A stretch of 64,000 nt of DNA from contig JAQNDB010000506.1 of NCBI GenBank assembly GCA_029204045.2, forward strand, positions 16,183-80,182, in the 5' to 3' direction. The stretch's first letter is position 1; the number at the start of each line of letters is the position of its first letter. A model generated the notes under the pieces. That model did not search any database. It was given only the letters and a program-made list of their open reading frames with translations, and was not told where the DNA came from. The DNA comes from Tillandsia leiboldiana. Lineage: Eukaryota > Streptophyta > Magnoliopsida > Poales > Bromeliaceae. Positions 1 to 9,186 of the stretch are shown in pieces. A program made the translations under genes and the position numbers.

Positions 1-547
1 ATATCTTCTTTGCACGTAAATACCAAATGTCATGAACATGTTTGTGACAAACTAATATATATATAGATATGTAATTGATCAGAGTTAAGAACCAACATAT
101 CTTCTATGCAATCAAAAACCAAGTGTCACAAACTTGTTAGTGAACATCAACTTGTTAGTTATATTACATGCCCAAATAGTTAGCAAATAGTTAGTCGAGG
201 CATGCATTCATACAGCTGAAAAACCTCAAGTTGAGAATGGAAGTTGGAGTAATACTTACCTTGATATTCATCCAGATTCATCCAGTTTTCATATCAAACA
301 TTGTTCACTTACCTTGATGTTTCATGCAGTCAACATTGTTCAAAGTTGTTCAAAGTTCTCTCTAACTCTCTCCCCCTTTTTGTCACAAAACAAAGCCAAA
401 ATGTAGTTAAGACTACGAAATGTTAGGAGAGTGAAAAAGTTCCAATAAAACGTAAAACCTGAGAACTAAGCTAAAAGTAAGTATAAGACTAAACCCTAAA
501 ATCAAAATCCTGCACAAAAAGAAAAAAAAAAAATGAGTCAAAAGTAA
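1..547 (-). other. A: 3' noncoding region between ORF2 and 3' LTR
   Basis: AT-rich noncoding sequence. It holds two imperfect copies of an approximately 100-bp segment (one near 1-50, one near 90-150) that are also duplicated at the same place in element D but single in element B. No ORF is supported. Confidence 0.7.
366..381 (-). promoter_or_regulatory. A: internal polypurine-tract-like motif
   Basis: On the minus strand this reads AAAAAGGGGGAGAGAG, close to the true polypurine tract that precedes the LTR in the same family (AAAGGGGGAGAT). Extra copies of the tract upstream of the 3' LTR are a known Sirevirus hallmark and may prime additional plus-strand DNA. Confidence 0.6.
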
Positions 548-2020
548 TCAGATGTCAGAATCTGAGTCTTCAGAGCTTGTGCAACCCATCTTAGAGAGTA
601 TCTTTCGCATCCGTTTGTCCATTGAATTGATCTTCTTCGTTATTGTAATGTGAGCTGCCGTGGTAATCTCAAGCTCATTGGTAATTCTTTGTTGTTCCTT
701 CAAAATTTGTTCTTGCTTAACAGATAGTCGCTGCTGTTCCTTGATAATCGATGTCATTGATGCTTCATCATCTGTGCTGGGTGCTTGTCGAGATGGTGAT
801 GCGTTAGTGTTTGTACTGTGCTTCGTTCCAGATGCAGGAACTGGAGTGACATGCGGCAACTTATGGAGGGATTTGACAATGGTAGACTCATCTATCATGC
901 TCAGACATTGATGATAAGTTGTTGAAGTAATGTCAACCTGAAATTTCTTTAAAATCCTCATTATAATCAAGGGAAATGGAATTCTCTCAGTGGGATGAGG
1001 ATGCTCAACATATCGCGCCATTCTATTCCAGATAATGTACGGAATGTTGATATTCAATGCCGTTGCCTCTGATGGATGTCCTATAAGATACAAAAACAAC
1101 AACCGGTCCCATCTCACAACCTTTGTCTGCATATTTGGAAGTATATTGTAACAAGTGATGAAGTTTAAAAAACGATATTCAAGACGAAGTTCTTTAGACC
1201 GAACAGATTTTTCGGTTGATTGTGTTCCCTCGAGACAAATTCCCTCTATAACTTTTTGCCATAATGTGTTTGTCAAATTTACCCCCTTCAAGTAGTGAAC
1301 TCCTTTCTTGCTGGCTTCCATTCCCAAAACCTCGCCAATCAATTCTGGAGTAATCTTAAACCTTGTGCCTTGGATATTCGTGTAGAACTCCATAGGACCG
1401 TTCTCAGACTCTCGAAGATGCCGTGCATTAGTATAGAAGGTCCTCACAAGATGCAAACAGTAGCCAAGAGTTTCTGGGAAACGACATACTTGAATAAGGT
1501 TGGCTTGTTCAATCAGAAGACCAAAACCAGGGGAGTGACCTTGCAGAGCCTCAATGTTAACATGCCTTTCACCAATGCATTCGCGATGTGCAAAGGCTCG
1601 AAGACGATCAGTGTTAACGAATACTTCTTCCAAGCGATGTGGGGAGTCAGAAGCTATCGGCGTGTCAACATTATTGTCCTGTCGTAGCCCACGGCGTCTA
1701 GATATTCTCTTTCTTTTCAAGGAGATGGTTGGTGCTACCACTGATGCTTTTCCTGGTACCTTAGTTGCCTTTTCTTTTGATTTAACAGACGCCTTTCTCC
1801 TTGAACCATCAGACGGTTCTTGTTCATACATTGAGTCATCATCATCCGTCAATGCCGCCCAGTCAATCTCATGACAATCTACCTCTGTGTCACTGACCTC
1901 GACAAATTCACCTTTTTGTTGGAGATTCTTGGCTCTCTTTAGTTTATTTGTACGGCGAGTGTGTACCATTGAGACCAGGAGAAGGATTAACCAAGAGAAA
2001 CACATTGAATTAAGTGCCAT
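548..2020 (-). CDS. A: ORF2, envelope-position protein of Sirevirus (490 aa)
   Basis: Open frame of 490 codons in the position of the env-like ORF of Sireviruses, downstream of pol. Seen: a hydrophobic N-terminal stretch (FSWLILLLVSMV, about residues 8-19) that could be a membrane anchor or signal; a basic/acidic low-complexity part to about residue 125; a conserved globular part (about 130-395) with the marker HRECIGERH; and a heptad-like coiled coil with an acidic end (about 420-490). The globular part resembles the family often labelled 'putative plant transposon protein' in plant retroelements; I could not confirm this by search. Its function is unknown. Two in-frame ATGs lie close together; the second (2005) aligns with the starts of the B and D copies. 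It stays open although this element's pol is destroyed. Confidence 0.75.
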   Translation of the reverse strand: MALNSMCFSWLILLLVSMVHTRRTNKLKRAKNLQQKGEFVEVSDTEVDCHEIDWAALTDDDDSMYEQEPSDGSRRKASVKSKEKATKVPGKASVVAPTISLKRKRISRRRGLRQDNNVDTPIASDSPHRLEEVFVNTDRLRAFAHRECIGERHVNIEALQGHSPGFGLLIEQANLIQVCRFPETLGYCLHLVRTFYTNARHLRESENGPMEFYTNIQGTRFKITPELIGEVLGMEASKKGVHYLKGVNLTNTLWQKVIEGICLEGTQSTEKSVRSKELRLEYRFLNFITCYNILPNMQTKVVRWDRLLFLYLIGHPSEATALNINIPYIIWNRMARYVEHPHPTERIPFPLIIMRILKKFQVDITSTTYHQCLSMIDESTIVKSLHKLPHVTPVPASGTKHSTNTNASPSRQAPSTDDEASMTSIIKEQQRLSVKQEQILKEQQRITNELEITTAAHITITKKINSMDKRMRKILSKMGCTSSEDSDSDI

Positions 2021-2050
2021 TGATCAAAGTGCTTGAGTTAAGAAGGTGTC

Positions 2051-2430
2051 CTGTGAAAACCAACTCAAGAACACAAAAATTCTTAGTTTTCAAAAATTTG
2101 AAAAATTGTATCCAAAGAATCATAATCATGCAGAGAGACTAAGAATCAAATTAGTTTTGCAAAAGGACTTTTAAAAATAGATCAATTGCATGAATTTCGA
2201 AAATCCTTATTATATGCCCTAAAACCGAATTTTTAGAAATCGAAGCCTAAAAATCCGTTAATCAGGAGAAAACCTAGCATATAATCAAAACTAAACAACC
2301 CAGAGTTCTTATTTCAAAAGAAATTTGATCAAAAACCATCCACAAACAAAATCGATCCAAGAATTTCGTACGTTTGAGGAGGAAAAGAGAAAAACGGTGA
2401 AAAACCGAGATTTTGATCAATCAAACTTAC
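2051..2430 (-). other. A: candidate 5'-UTR intron of ORF2 (380 bp)
   Basis: On the minus strand the donor reads CCAA|GTAAGTTT and the acceptor TTTTCACAG|GA, the latter 31 bases before the first ORF2 ATG. The same pair, with lengths 380-382, occurs in B and D. Inferred from consensus sites and conservation only. Confidence 0.55.
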
Positions 2431-2548
2431 TTGGAGTTGAAGAACCTGAGTTTGAAAGCTTCCAGGAAGGATGAAATCTAGAGAGAGAGGCTCTGGAAAC
2501 TTCGGAACAAAAAGATTGGAGTAAAGAAATCAAAAACCCCTTTCGTTC

Positions 2549-2716
2549 CTTATAAAACCTAGCCGCGATCCGGATCAGTTCATGACTGCGATCCGGATCG
2601 GCTACCCGCAGTGAGAAACTGCGTTCGGGATCCGGATCGGCAGATGCAATCCGGATCGTCAGCCCGCAGAAGAATTTCTGCGTTCGGGATCCGGATCATC
2701 TAACCCGATCCGGATC
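2549..2716 (-). promoter_or_regulatory. A: internal palindrome array plus TATA-like box ahead of ORF2
   Basis: Several GATCCGGATC palindromes and near-copies, alternating with short hairpins of the form CGCAGN-loop-NCTGCG, followed on the minus strand by a TATAAG box. This is the same order as in the LTR promoters (palindromes, then TATA), so it may drive ORF2 as a separate transcript. Confidence 0.5.
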
Positions 2717-3658
2717 GGCCCCAACCTTTTCTTTAGAAAATTTCAGAGAAATTCAGGAAGAGCCAGAAAAAGATTGTAAGCACAAATGTGTATCAACTTT
2801 AAACAAAAATCATCGTTTCATACAACAAGAATTAGATTATGCCAAATCTATCAATAATATCCAAAAATGAAACGAAAATTTACAAAAATTAAATCCCTTA
2901 AAGTTGAACACCTTCAATCACATCTAACTTGATCTTATGTGTAATGCCTTTATCAAATCATCAATTCAGTAAAGAAAATGAAATACAAAGATCAATAGAT
3001 GTTTGAAATCCCAAATATGGTAGATAATATTTCTAGACAATCTGTTGAAGAGAGTGGCTCTTTGAGCATCTTTCTTTAAAATCCCACCTTATACCAACCT
3101 TGAAATTTGACAGAGTCAAGTATTTCAACATGCATTTTACTTAATCAAAAATTTGAACAACCATGCTTGGTATACATGTGGTAGCTGCACACAATACTCG
3201 GACGACCGAGGTGGTAGCTCTTTCCTCCATGTGGTGGTAGTTTTCACACTCCTCATTGGGATGTAACTCTTTCCACATCTTTTGAGCATTTTACATTATC
3301 TTATACTCCCCCTCAATTGGCTATCAATTATTTAAGATATAAAGTATTCAACCAAATATTGATCTCGATTTCATACTCGACTACACAGTCAAATAAGATA
3401 ATGACTATACCAAGAGATCATAGAGAGAGAGAAATTGACTTTGATCACTTTAGAAGATGATTTAATTAACATAAATGATCATTGCAACAGTGAAATATTA
3501 TGATGGCAAAAGCATAATAAATTTCTAAATGTGCGAAAAGATGCAATTAAAGTCAATTATGATCTATGCTCAATTAATGTCCTATGTACAAACATAGATA
3601 AAGAACAAAACAAAAACAAATACAAAACCTATCCTAAGCAAAGATTTCAAAAAGAAGA
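2717..3658 (-). other. A: pol-ORF2 spacer
   Basis: Noncoding AT-rich spacer shared with B, C and D. It holds a polypurine-like tract and, near 3181-3260, direct repeats of the AGCTACCAC type around a small CTCGG-TCGT-CCGAG hairpin. No protein-coding signal is seen. Confidence 0.6.
3305..3320 (-). promoter_or_regulatory. A: polypurine-like tract after pol
   Basis: Minus strand reads CAATTGAGGGGGAG, present at the same place in B, C and D, about 340 bases after the pol stop. It could be an accessory polypurine tract. Confidence 0.45.
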
Positions 3659-5224
3659 TTATTTCAAGGAAAGCATCCCAATTGCTTTTCGTAAATGAAT
3701 AAAACGTTTTTGATCCAAAGGTTTTGTTAAAATGTCAGCTAATTGATCCTCAGTTGAAATATATGAAAGTTGAAGAGTATTTGATTCAACTAGCTCTCTA
3801 AGAAAATGATATCTAAGTTCAATATGTTTTGTTCTAGAGTGCAACACAGGGTTTTTAGAAATGTTAATTGCACTTGTGTTGTCACAAAGAATTGTTACCG
3901 AAGATGCTGAAATGCGGAAGTCACTCAATACGCTTTTCATCCAAATGAGTTGAGTTGAGCAACTTCCAGCTGAAATGTATTCCGCTTCGGCAGTCGAGAG
4001 TGCTATGCAATTCTGCTTTTTACTGTGCCATGCAACAAGGCAATGGCCAAGATAGAAGCATGCACCACTCGTGCTTTTCCGATCATCCACTGATCCTGCC
4101 CAATCGGCATCTGAGTATCCAACAATATCCAAACTTGTTCCCATAGGATACCAAATTCCGAAATTAATTGATCCTTTGATATACCGGATGATCCGTTTCA
4201 CCGCTTTCAGGTGAACCTCCTTTGGTGCTGATTGATATCTCGCGCAAATCCTAACACTAAAGGATATATCCGGGCGACTAGCCGTGAGGTAAAGTAGACT
4301 TCCAATCATACTTCTATACAGTTTCTCGTCTACATTCTCACTATGTGATTCACTTCCAAGTCCCTTGTGGCTAGTTCCCATTGGAGTTGGAAAAACTTTA
4401 CAATTTTCTAGATCAAACTTTTTGACCAACTCCAGTGCATACTTGGATTGACTCAAGTGAATACCTTCATCATTTTGTTTAATTTGCAATCCAAGGAAAT
4501 AAGACAGTTCGCCCATCATGGACATCTCAAATTCGCTTTCCATGGTCTCCGCGAATTTAGAAGCATCATTATCTTTTGTTGCACCAAATACAATGTCATC
4601 GACATAGATTTGTGCTACAATGAAATTATTTTGATAATGCTTCACAAAGAGAGTCCTGTCAGCTCCCCCTCGAGTATAGCCCTTCTCCAAAAGGTGCTTT
4701 GTTAACCTTTCGTACCATGCTCGCGGTGCTTGTTTCAGACCGTAAAGAGCCTTTTTCAAACGAAAAACATGGTTAGGTTGTTTATGATCTACAAAACCTT
4801 TCGGTTGAGCTACATAAACTTCCTCATTTAAAAACCCATTTAGAAATGCGCTCTTGACGTCCATTTGAAATAATTTGATTTTAAAATGACAAGCAATAGC
4901 AAACAATATACGAATGGACTCGAGTCTAGCTACAGGGGCGAAAGTTTCGTCAAAGTCTATACCTTCTACTTGAGAGTAGCCTTGAGCAACTAGTCGTGCC
5001 TTGTTCCTGATGATAGTACCATCTTCATCTTTCTTGTTCTTGAAGATCCATTTGGTACCTATCACATTATGTTGCTTTGGAGGCTTCGTTAATTCCCAGA
5101 CTTTGTTTCGCTCAAATTGATGGAGCTCTTCCTGCATTGCTTTAATCCAGTAGTCATCCTGAAGAGCTTCATCTATTGTCTTTGGTTCGATTAAAGATAC
5201 GTAGCAAGCAAATCCGCAAACCAA
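3659..5224 (-). pseudogene. pol: A: pol remnant, reverse transcriptase and RNase H
   Basis: This 521-codon stretch corresponds to the last third of the 1705-aa gag-pol of copies C and D. It keeps a complete RT with YVDD at the active site and an RNase H with the YSDADWAG and ALSTAEAEY motifs. Protease and integrase are missing. The listed start is an internal Met; the deletion upstream puts this part out of frame with gag, so it would not be made as a fusion. Its residues match D more closely than C (for example EPKTIDEAL). Confidence 0.85.
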
Positions 5225-5237
5225 CTGCCTTCGAGTT

Positions 5238-7340
5238 CTAACTCCTTCTTGTGGATCTCCAATGATGTTCGATTCCGGATGATCCTTGGAGATTCGTAGC
5301 GTTTGTTGAAACGGAGTACTCGGAGGTACACGAGATGATTCCTTTGCATACCCAAACCTTTTGAGTTTTGGAGTATGTTGGTAAAGGTTGAGAGATTCTC
5401 CTTGAAGACGACGTCTTGTATGATTGATCTTTTTCTTTTGTCATCGTCTTGTTTGAGGTGCTACCAATGTTCTTTCCTTTTGAAAAATCCTTCCTTGAAT
5501 TCCGGGAAGTGAGCTTATTGGTAGCAATTGCAAGATGTGGTTGATTTGTTCTTTGAGCTCCAATCTCGCAATTTCTTTCGATGTGCCCTGCAAAATTACA
5601 ACGAAAACATACCTTTGATCTTGACGATCCCAAAGAGGATGAAGTAGGTTCGTTGTCGTTGTTTGTCTTGAATTCCGGTGTCGGAGGAGGAGATACCGAC
5701 TGAGGCACAAAAACTGTCTCACTCGAACTTGGACTGTTTCCAGTTTGAGTGTATCCGAGGCCGAACCTATTTGATTGACCAAGACCAAGAAGTCTATCCA
5801 ACTTACTCCTTCCTGAAGAGAATCGCTGTAAGTCATTCTTGAGTTGGAAAATGGTCTTTGTCATTTCCAGGTTATCCTGTCGAGCCTCGTTGTAGAGCTT
5901 TGAAAAGTGATTCGCGTTATCCACCAGATTTGTATGTTCCTTTTCAAGTTGCTCATTGGACTCTTGAAGGGAAGCATTTTCTTTTATCAGGTTTTCCCTT
6001 TCCACTTCAAGAGCGTTTGAGAGAGAAGTCGCTCTTTTTGCTTCTTCTTCGAGATCATGCAATCTCCCTCTCAAACTCTTGTTTTGCTTAGCCACTTTCT
6101 TTGAGTCCCTCAAAAGTCTGTGGTAGGCTAGAGCAAACTCTTCACCTTCCGAATCATCCGATTCATTGTCCATTGCATTCTTTTCAACAGTGGAGTTGGA
6201 CAATGATTCAGACGTACTTGCCATAAAGCACATGAATGGTGAAGATGTGGACGCGTGGAATGCCGTGGAGCTCTTTTCTTCATCACTTGAAGACGACTCA
6301 TTTGACGTTGAGTTGTCATCCCAAGTGACGACTTGCATCGCCTTCTTCTTTGCCGGATACTTGTTAGGACACTCCGTTGCAATGTGGCCGTAGCCTCGAC
6401 ATTTGAAGCATTGCAGTTGTCCTTCTGAACTTTTCTTATCCTTTGAGAAGTTCTCCTGCTTTCTTGACTTGTGACTTGGAGTACCCTTGCCTTTGTTCCA
6501 CTTTCTGAAGGATGGAGATTTGCTTGAATTACCCCTTCGAAAGTTGCGGCGAAAATTCCTTGTCAAGAGAGCGAGCTGCTTCTCAAATTCCTCCATAGAA
6601 AGGTTCTCGTCATCGTCCGAGGAGGATGTATCCGCGTCTTCTTCCTTAGTTGTTTTCAACACATAACCTGAAGACTTAGAAGTGGATGCTTTTCCAGAAG
6701 AATTGTTAGTATTAAAAGTCATTTCATAAGTTTGTAATGAACCAACTAATTCTTCTACACGTATTTCGTCCGGGTGTTTAATAGTTTCAATGGCAGTAAC
6801 CTTTGGGCGAAATCGTTCAGGAAGAGTTCTTAAGATTTTTCTTACAATCTTAAATTCTGGAATCTTCTCTCCCAGATTAGCACATGAGTTTACGATGTCT
6901 TGCAATCGTGTATAGTAGTCCGTGAAAGATTCATTTTCTGCCATCAAAATAGAGTCAAACTTGCTCGTAAGCATCTGCAGTTTCTGAATCTTCACGAGGT
7001 TAGTTCCCTCATGTGTAACCTGGAGAACATCCCAGATTTCTTTCGCAGTCTCACATGCCGAGACGCGAGAGAATTCAGTTTGAGATAAGGCATTAAAAAT
7101 AGCATTAATTCCCTTGCCATTGTAAGAAGATAACTCAAACTCTTCCTTGGTCCATTTCGACCTAGGTTTTAAGGTGTGAACATCAGAGATAAGTTCAGTT
7201 GGATTAGTCCATCCTGATTCAATTGAATGCCACACCCTTTCGTCGATGGAAGATAAAAAGGCTTTCATCCGTACTTTCCAGTACGCATAATTTGTTCCAT
7301 CAAAGAAAGGGGGTCGATTGATGTTTCCACCTTCAACCAT
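5238..7340 (-). CDS. gag: A: gag, 3' end rewritten by a deletion
   Basis: Structural polyprotein part of a copia element: N-terminal capsid-like region (starts MVEGGNINRPPFFDG), first CCHC knuckle near residue 311, coiled coil about 405-505, TQT motif near 531, second CCHC knuckle (CFRCNFAGHIERNC) near 578. The start is fixed by its position 20 bases after the primer site, as in the other three copies. The end is not native: at 5341-5343 a deletion joins the protease linker to a point well downstream and the frame then runs about 35 foreign codons to a stop. From the second knuckle onward it resembles element B, before it D, so the gene is a mosaic. Confidence 0.85.
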   Translation of the reverse strand: MVEGGNINRPPFFDGTNYAYWKVRMKAFLSSIDERVWHSIESGWTNPTELISDVHTLKPRSKWTKEEFELSSYNGKGINAIFNALSQTEFSRVSACETAKEIWDVLQVTHEGTNLVKIQKLQMLTSKFDSILMAENESFTDYYTRLQDIVNSCANLGEKIPEFKIVRKILRTLPERFRPKVTAIETIKHPDEIRVEELVGSLQTYEMTFNTNNSSGKASTSKSSGYVLKTTKEEDADTSSSDDDENLSMEEFEKQLALLTRNFRRNFRRGNSSKSPSFRKWNKGKGTPSHKSRKQENFSKDKKSSEGQLQCFKCRGYGHIATECPNKYPAKKKAMQVVTWDDNSTSNESSSSDEEKSSTAFHASTSSPFMCFMASTSESLSNSTVEKNAMDNESDDSEGEEFALAYHRLLRDSKKVAKQNKSLRGRLHDLEEEAKRATSLSNALEVERENLIKENASLQESNEQLEKEHTNLVDNANHFSKLYNEARQDNLEMTKTIFQLKNDLQRFSSGRSKLDRLLGLGQSNRFGLGYTQTGNSPSSSETVFVPQSVSPPPTPEFKTNNDNEPTSSSLGSSRSKVCFRCNFAGHIERNCEIGAQRTNQPHLAIATNKLTSRNSRKDFSKGKNIGSTSNKTMTKEKDQSYKTSSSRRISQPLPTYSKTQKVWVCKGIISCTSEYSVSTNATNLQGSSGIEHHWRSTRRS

Positions 7341-7359
7341 TGTTCACAACCCTATTCCC

Positions 7360-7371
7360 GCTCTGATACCA
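7360..7371 (-). promoter_or_regulatory. A: primer-binding site (tRNA-iMet)
   Basis: Minus strand TGGTATCAGAGC, two bases inside the 5' LTR, complementary to the 3' end of plant initiator-Met tRNA. Confidence 0.9.
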
Positions 7372-7672
7372 CTTGTTGGGTCGTATATAATACAGATCTA
7401 AATAGGGGAAGAAACACCTAGAGGGGGGTGAATAGGTGTAAATGTATAAACACTCAAAAATCGTTGCGATAAAAACCCAATGCGGAAATATAAATGAACA
7501 CGCAAGATTTTTACGTGGAAAACTCCAAACCGGAGTAAAAAACCACGGGACCGATAACACGGCAGAAATCCACTAGAATTAAAACACGTACAAGGTGATT
7601 TACCGTACACACTTACGACTCAACCTTTTCCATACGCTCCTAGAGGATCTTCTCCGCTCGCTCCAGACGCTT

Positions 7673-7852
7673 CTCGAATCCACGATCTGCGCCCAACGCC
7701 GAATCCACGGCGTCCAACGTCGAATCCACGACGTCCGACCGAATCCACGGTCTTCACCCAATAGCACCCTTCGAATCCACGAACGTGCCTCGCTCCGAAT
7801 CCACGAGAGCGAATGAACCTTGAATCCACAAGGACACGCGAATCCACGCGCC
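7673..7852 (-). repeat. A: array of eight TGGATT-loop hairpins in R/U5
   Basis: CGTGGATTCG-like units (minus strand) repeat eight times. Each loop is TGGATT and flanking bases pair: for example CCTTG/CAAGG, GACCG/CGGTC, ACGTCG/CGACGT and ACGCCG/CGGCGT. The hairpin equivalent to number 4 keeps only TTCG/CGAA here. Confidence 0.85.
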
Positions 7853-8126
7853 GATTTTGGGGTAATCGTTGTTTTTGGGTGGTGATGATCCGCCGAATAC
7901 TTAGATCAAAGATAGATCGGAAATACCATCTAAGTATTCATTAGTTTGATTCAACTCAAGATGTGAGTATGAAAACCTAGAATCAAACTAATCAATATAG
8001 ATGAAGAAACATAGAGTATTCTCTAATGATTTCCTTTCTTCTCTATATGTGGATCTATAGCCGTATAAGATGATATATGAAAATGACGGCTATGTGGATT
8101 GACCCTAGAAAGAAAGACATAGGGTC

Positions 8127-8481
8127 TATTTATAGGTTAGAAACCCTAGGAAGGAGATAAGAATCAAAAACCAACCATTTCTGGAATTTTACGGACGGCG
8201 ATCCGGATCGAGATAACTGAGATCCGGATCGTCATAACGAAACAGCCAATTCCAGAAAAACGAAGGTTCGGGATCCGGATCATGTAACTACGATCCGGAT
8301 CGTTCATACAGTTCACCAAACATCAACGTTCGGGATCCGGATTGCGAAGCAAGATCCGGATCGTTCAAGGTAGATGGTAAACTCAACGTTCGGGATCCGG
8401 ATCAAGAGACTACGATCCGGATTGCGACGATGTATGAACGAACCACCTTCGGGATCCGGATCGAACAGCCTGATCCGGATC
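8127..8481 (-). promoter_or_regulatory. A: LTR promoter, palindrome array and TATAAATA
   Basis: Pairs of GATCCGGATC palindromes about 20 bp apart, followed on the minus strand by TATAAATA within ACCTATAAATAGACC. Palindrome clusters upstream of the TATA box are known from Sirevirus LTRs. Confidence 0.75.
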
Positions 8482-8708
8482 CTGAACATGTCCCAAGTCC
8501 AGTTTTTGATTTTTATGCAATGAAAGATTCTTCCAAGTGTTTCTACACTACAAGAAGTATTCGGATCACACAAATTCTTTAGTTAAACATACCTGATCCT
8601 TTTGAATTCTTCTTTCTTGAGATTGAGTTAAATGATTCAACTTTCTTCACCTTCAATCTTCAGGACTTGAAACTTTCACGAAACTACGCCAACTCAAATT
8701 CCGTAACA

Positions 8709-9186
8709 GTAGCTGCACACAATACTCGGACGACCGAGTTGGTAGCTCTTTCCTCCATGTGGTGGTAGTTTTCACACTCCTCATTGGGATGTAACTCTTT
8801 CCACATCTTTTAAGCATTTTACCTTTTCTAAGACTCCCCCTCAATTGGCTATCAATTATTTAAGATATAAAGTATTCAACCAAATATTGATCTCGATTTC
8901 ATACTCGACTAAGCAGTCAAATAAGATAATGACTATACCAAGAGATCATAGAGAGAGAGAAATTGACTTTGATCACTTTAGAAGATGATTTAATTAACAT
9001 AAATGATCATTGCAACAGTGAAATATTATGATGGCAAAAGCATAATAAATTTCTAAATGTGCGAAAAGATGCAATTAAAGTCAATTATGATCTATGCTCA
9101 ATTAATGTCCTATGAACAAACATAGATAATGAACAAAACAAAAACAAATACAAAACCTATCCTAAGCAAAGATTTCAAAAAGAGGA
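8709..9186 (-). other. C: pol-ORF2 spacer, cut by insertion of A
   Basis: Matches the spacer after pol in A, B and D, including the GAGGGGGAG tract near 8831-8846. No coding signal. Confidence 0.75.

Larger units (their letters stand above)
1..8708 (-). mobile_element. Copia element A (Sirevirus), 3' LTR outside window
   Basis: Reading on the minus strand from the right, the element has a complete 5' LTR, a tRNA-iMet primer site, gag, an RT-RNase H remnant, a noncoding spacer, ORF2 and the start of the 3' untranslated part. The 3' LTR lies left of the window. Its right LTR edge ends in CGTAACA on the plus strand and abuts sequence that matches the pol-ORF2 spacer of element C, so A is inserted in C, and GTAGC is the expected target-site duplication. 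Protease, integrase and the RT start are deleted, so A should be non-autonomous. The layout (gag-pol, long spacer, extra ORF, repeated polypurine tracts) is that of Sireviruses. Confidence 0.9.
7374..8708 (-). repeat. A: 5' LTR (1335 bp)
   Basis: On the minus strand starts TGTTACGG and ends CCCAACA, next to the primer site. Order inside: palindrome array, TATA box, leader with eight TGGATT hairpins, LTR end. The same order is seen in all copia LTRs here. Confidence 0.92.
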
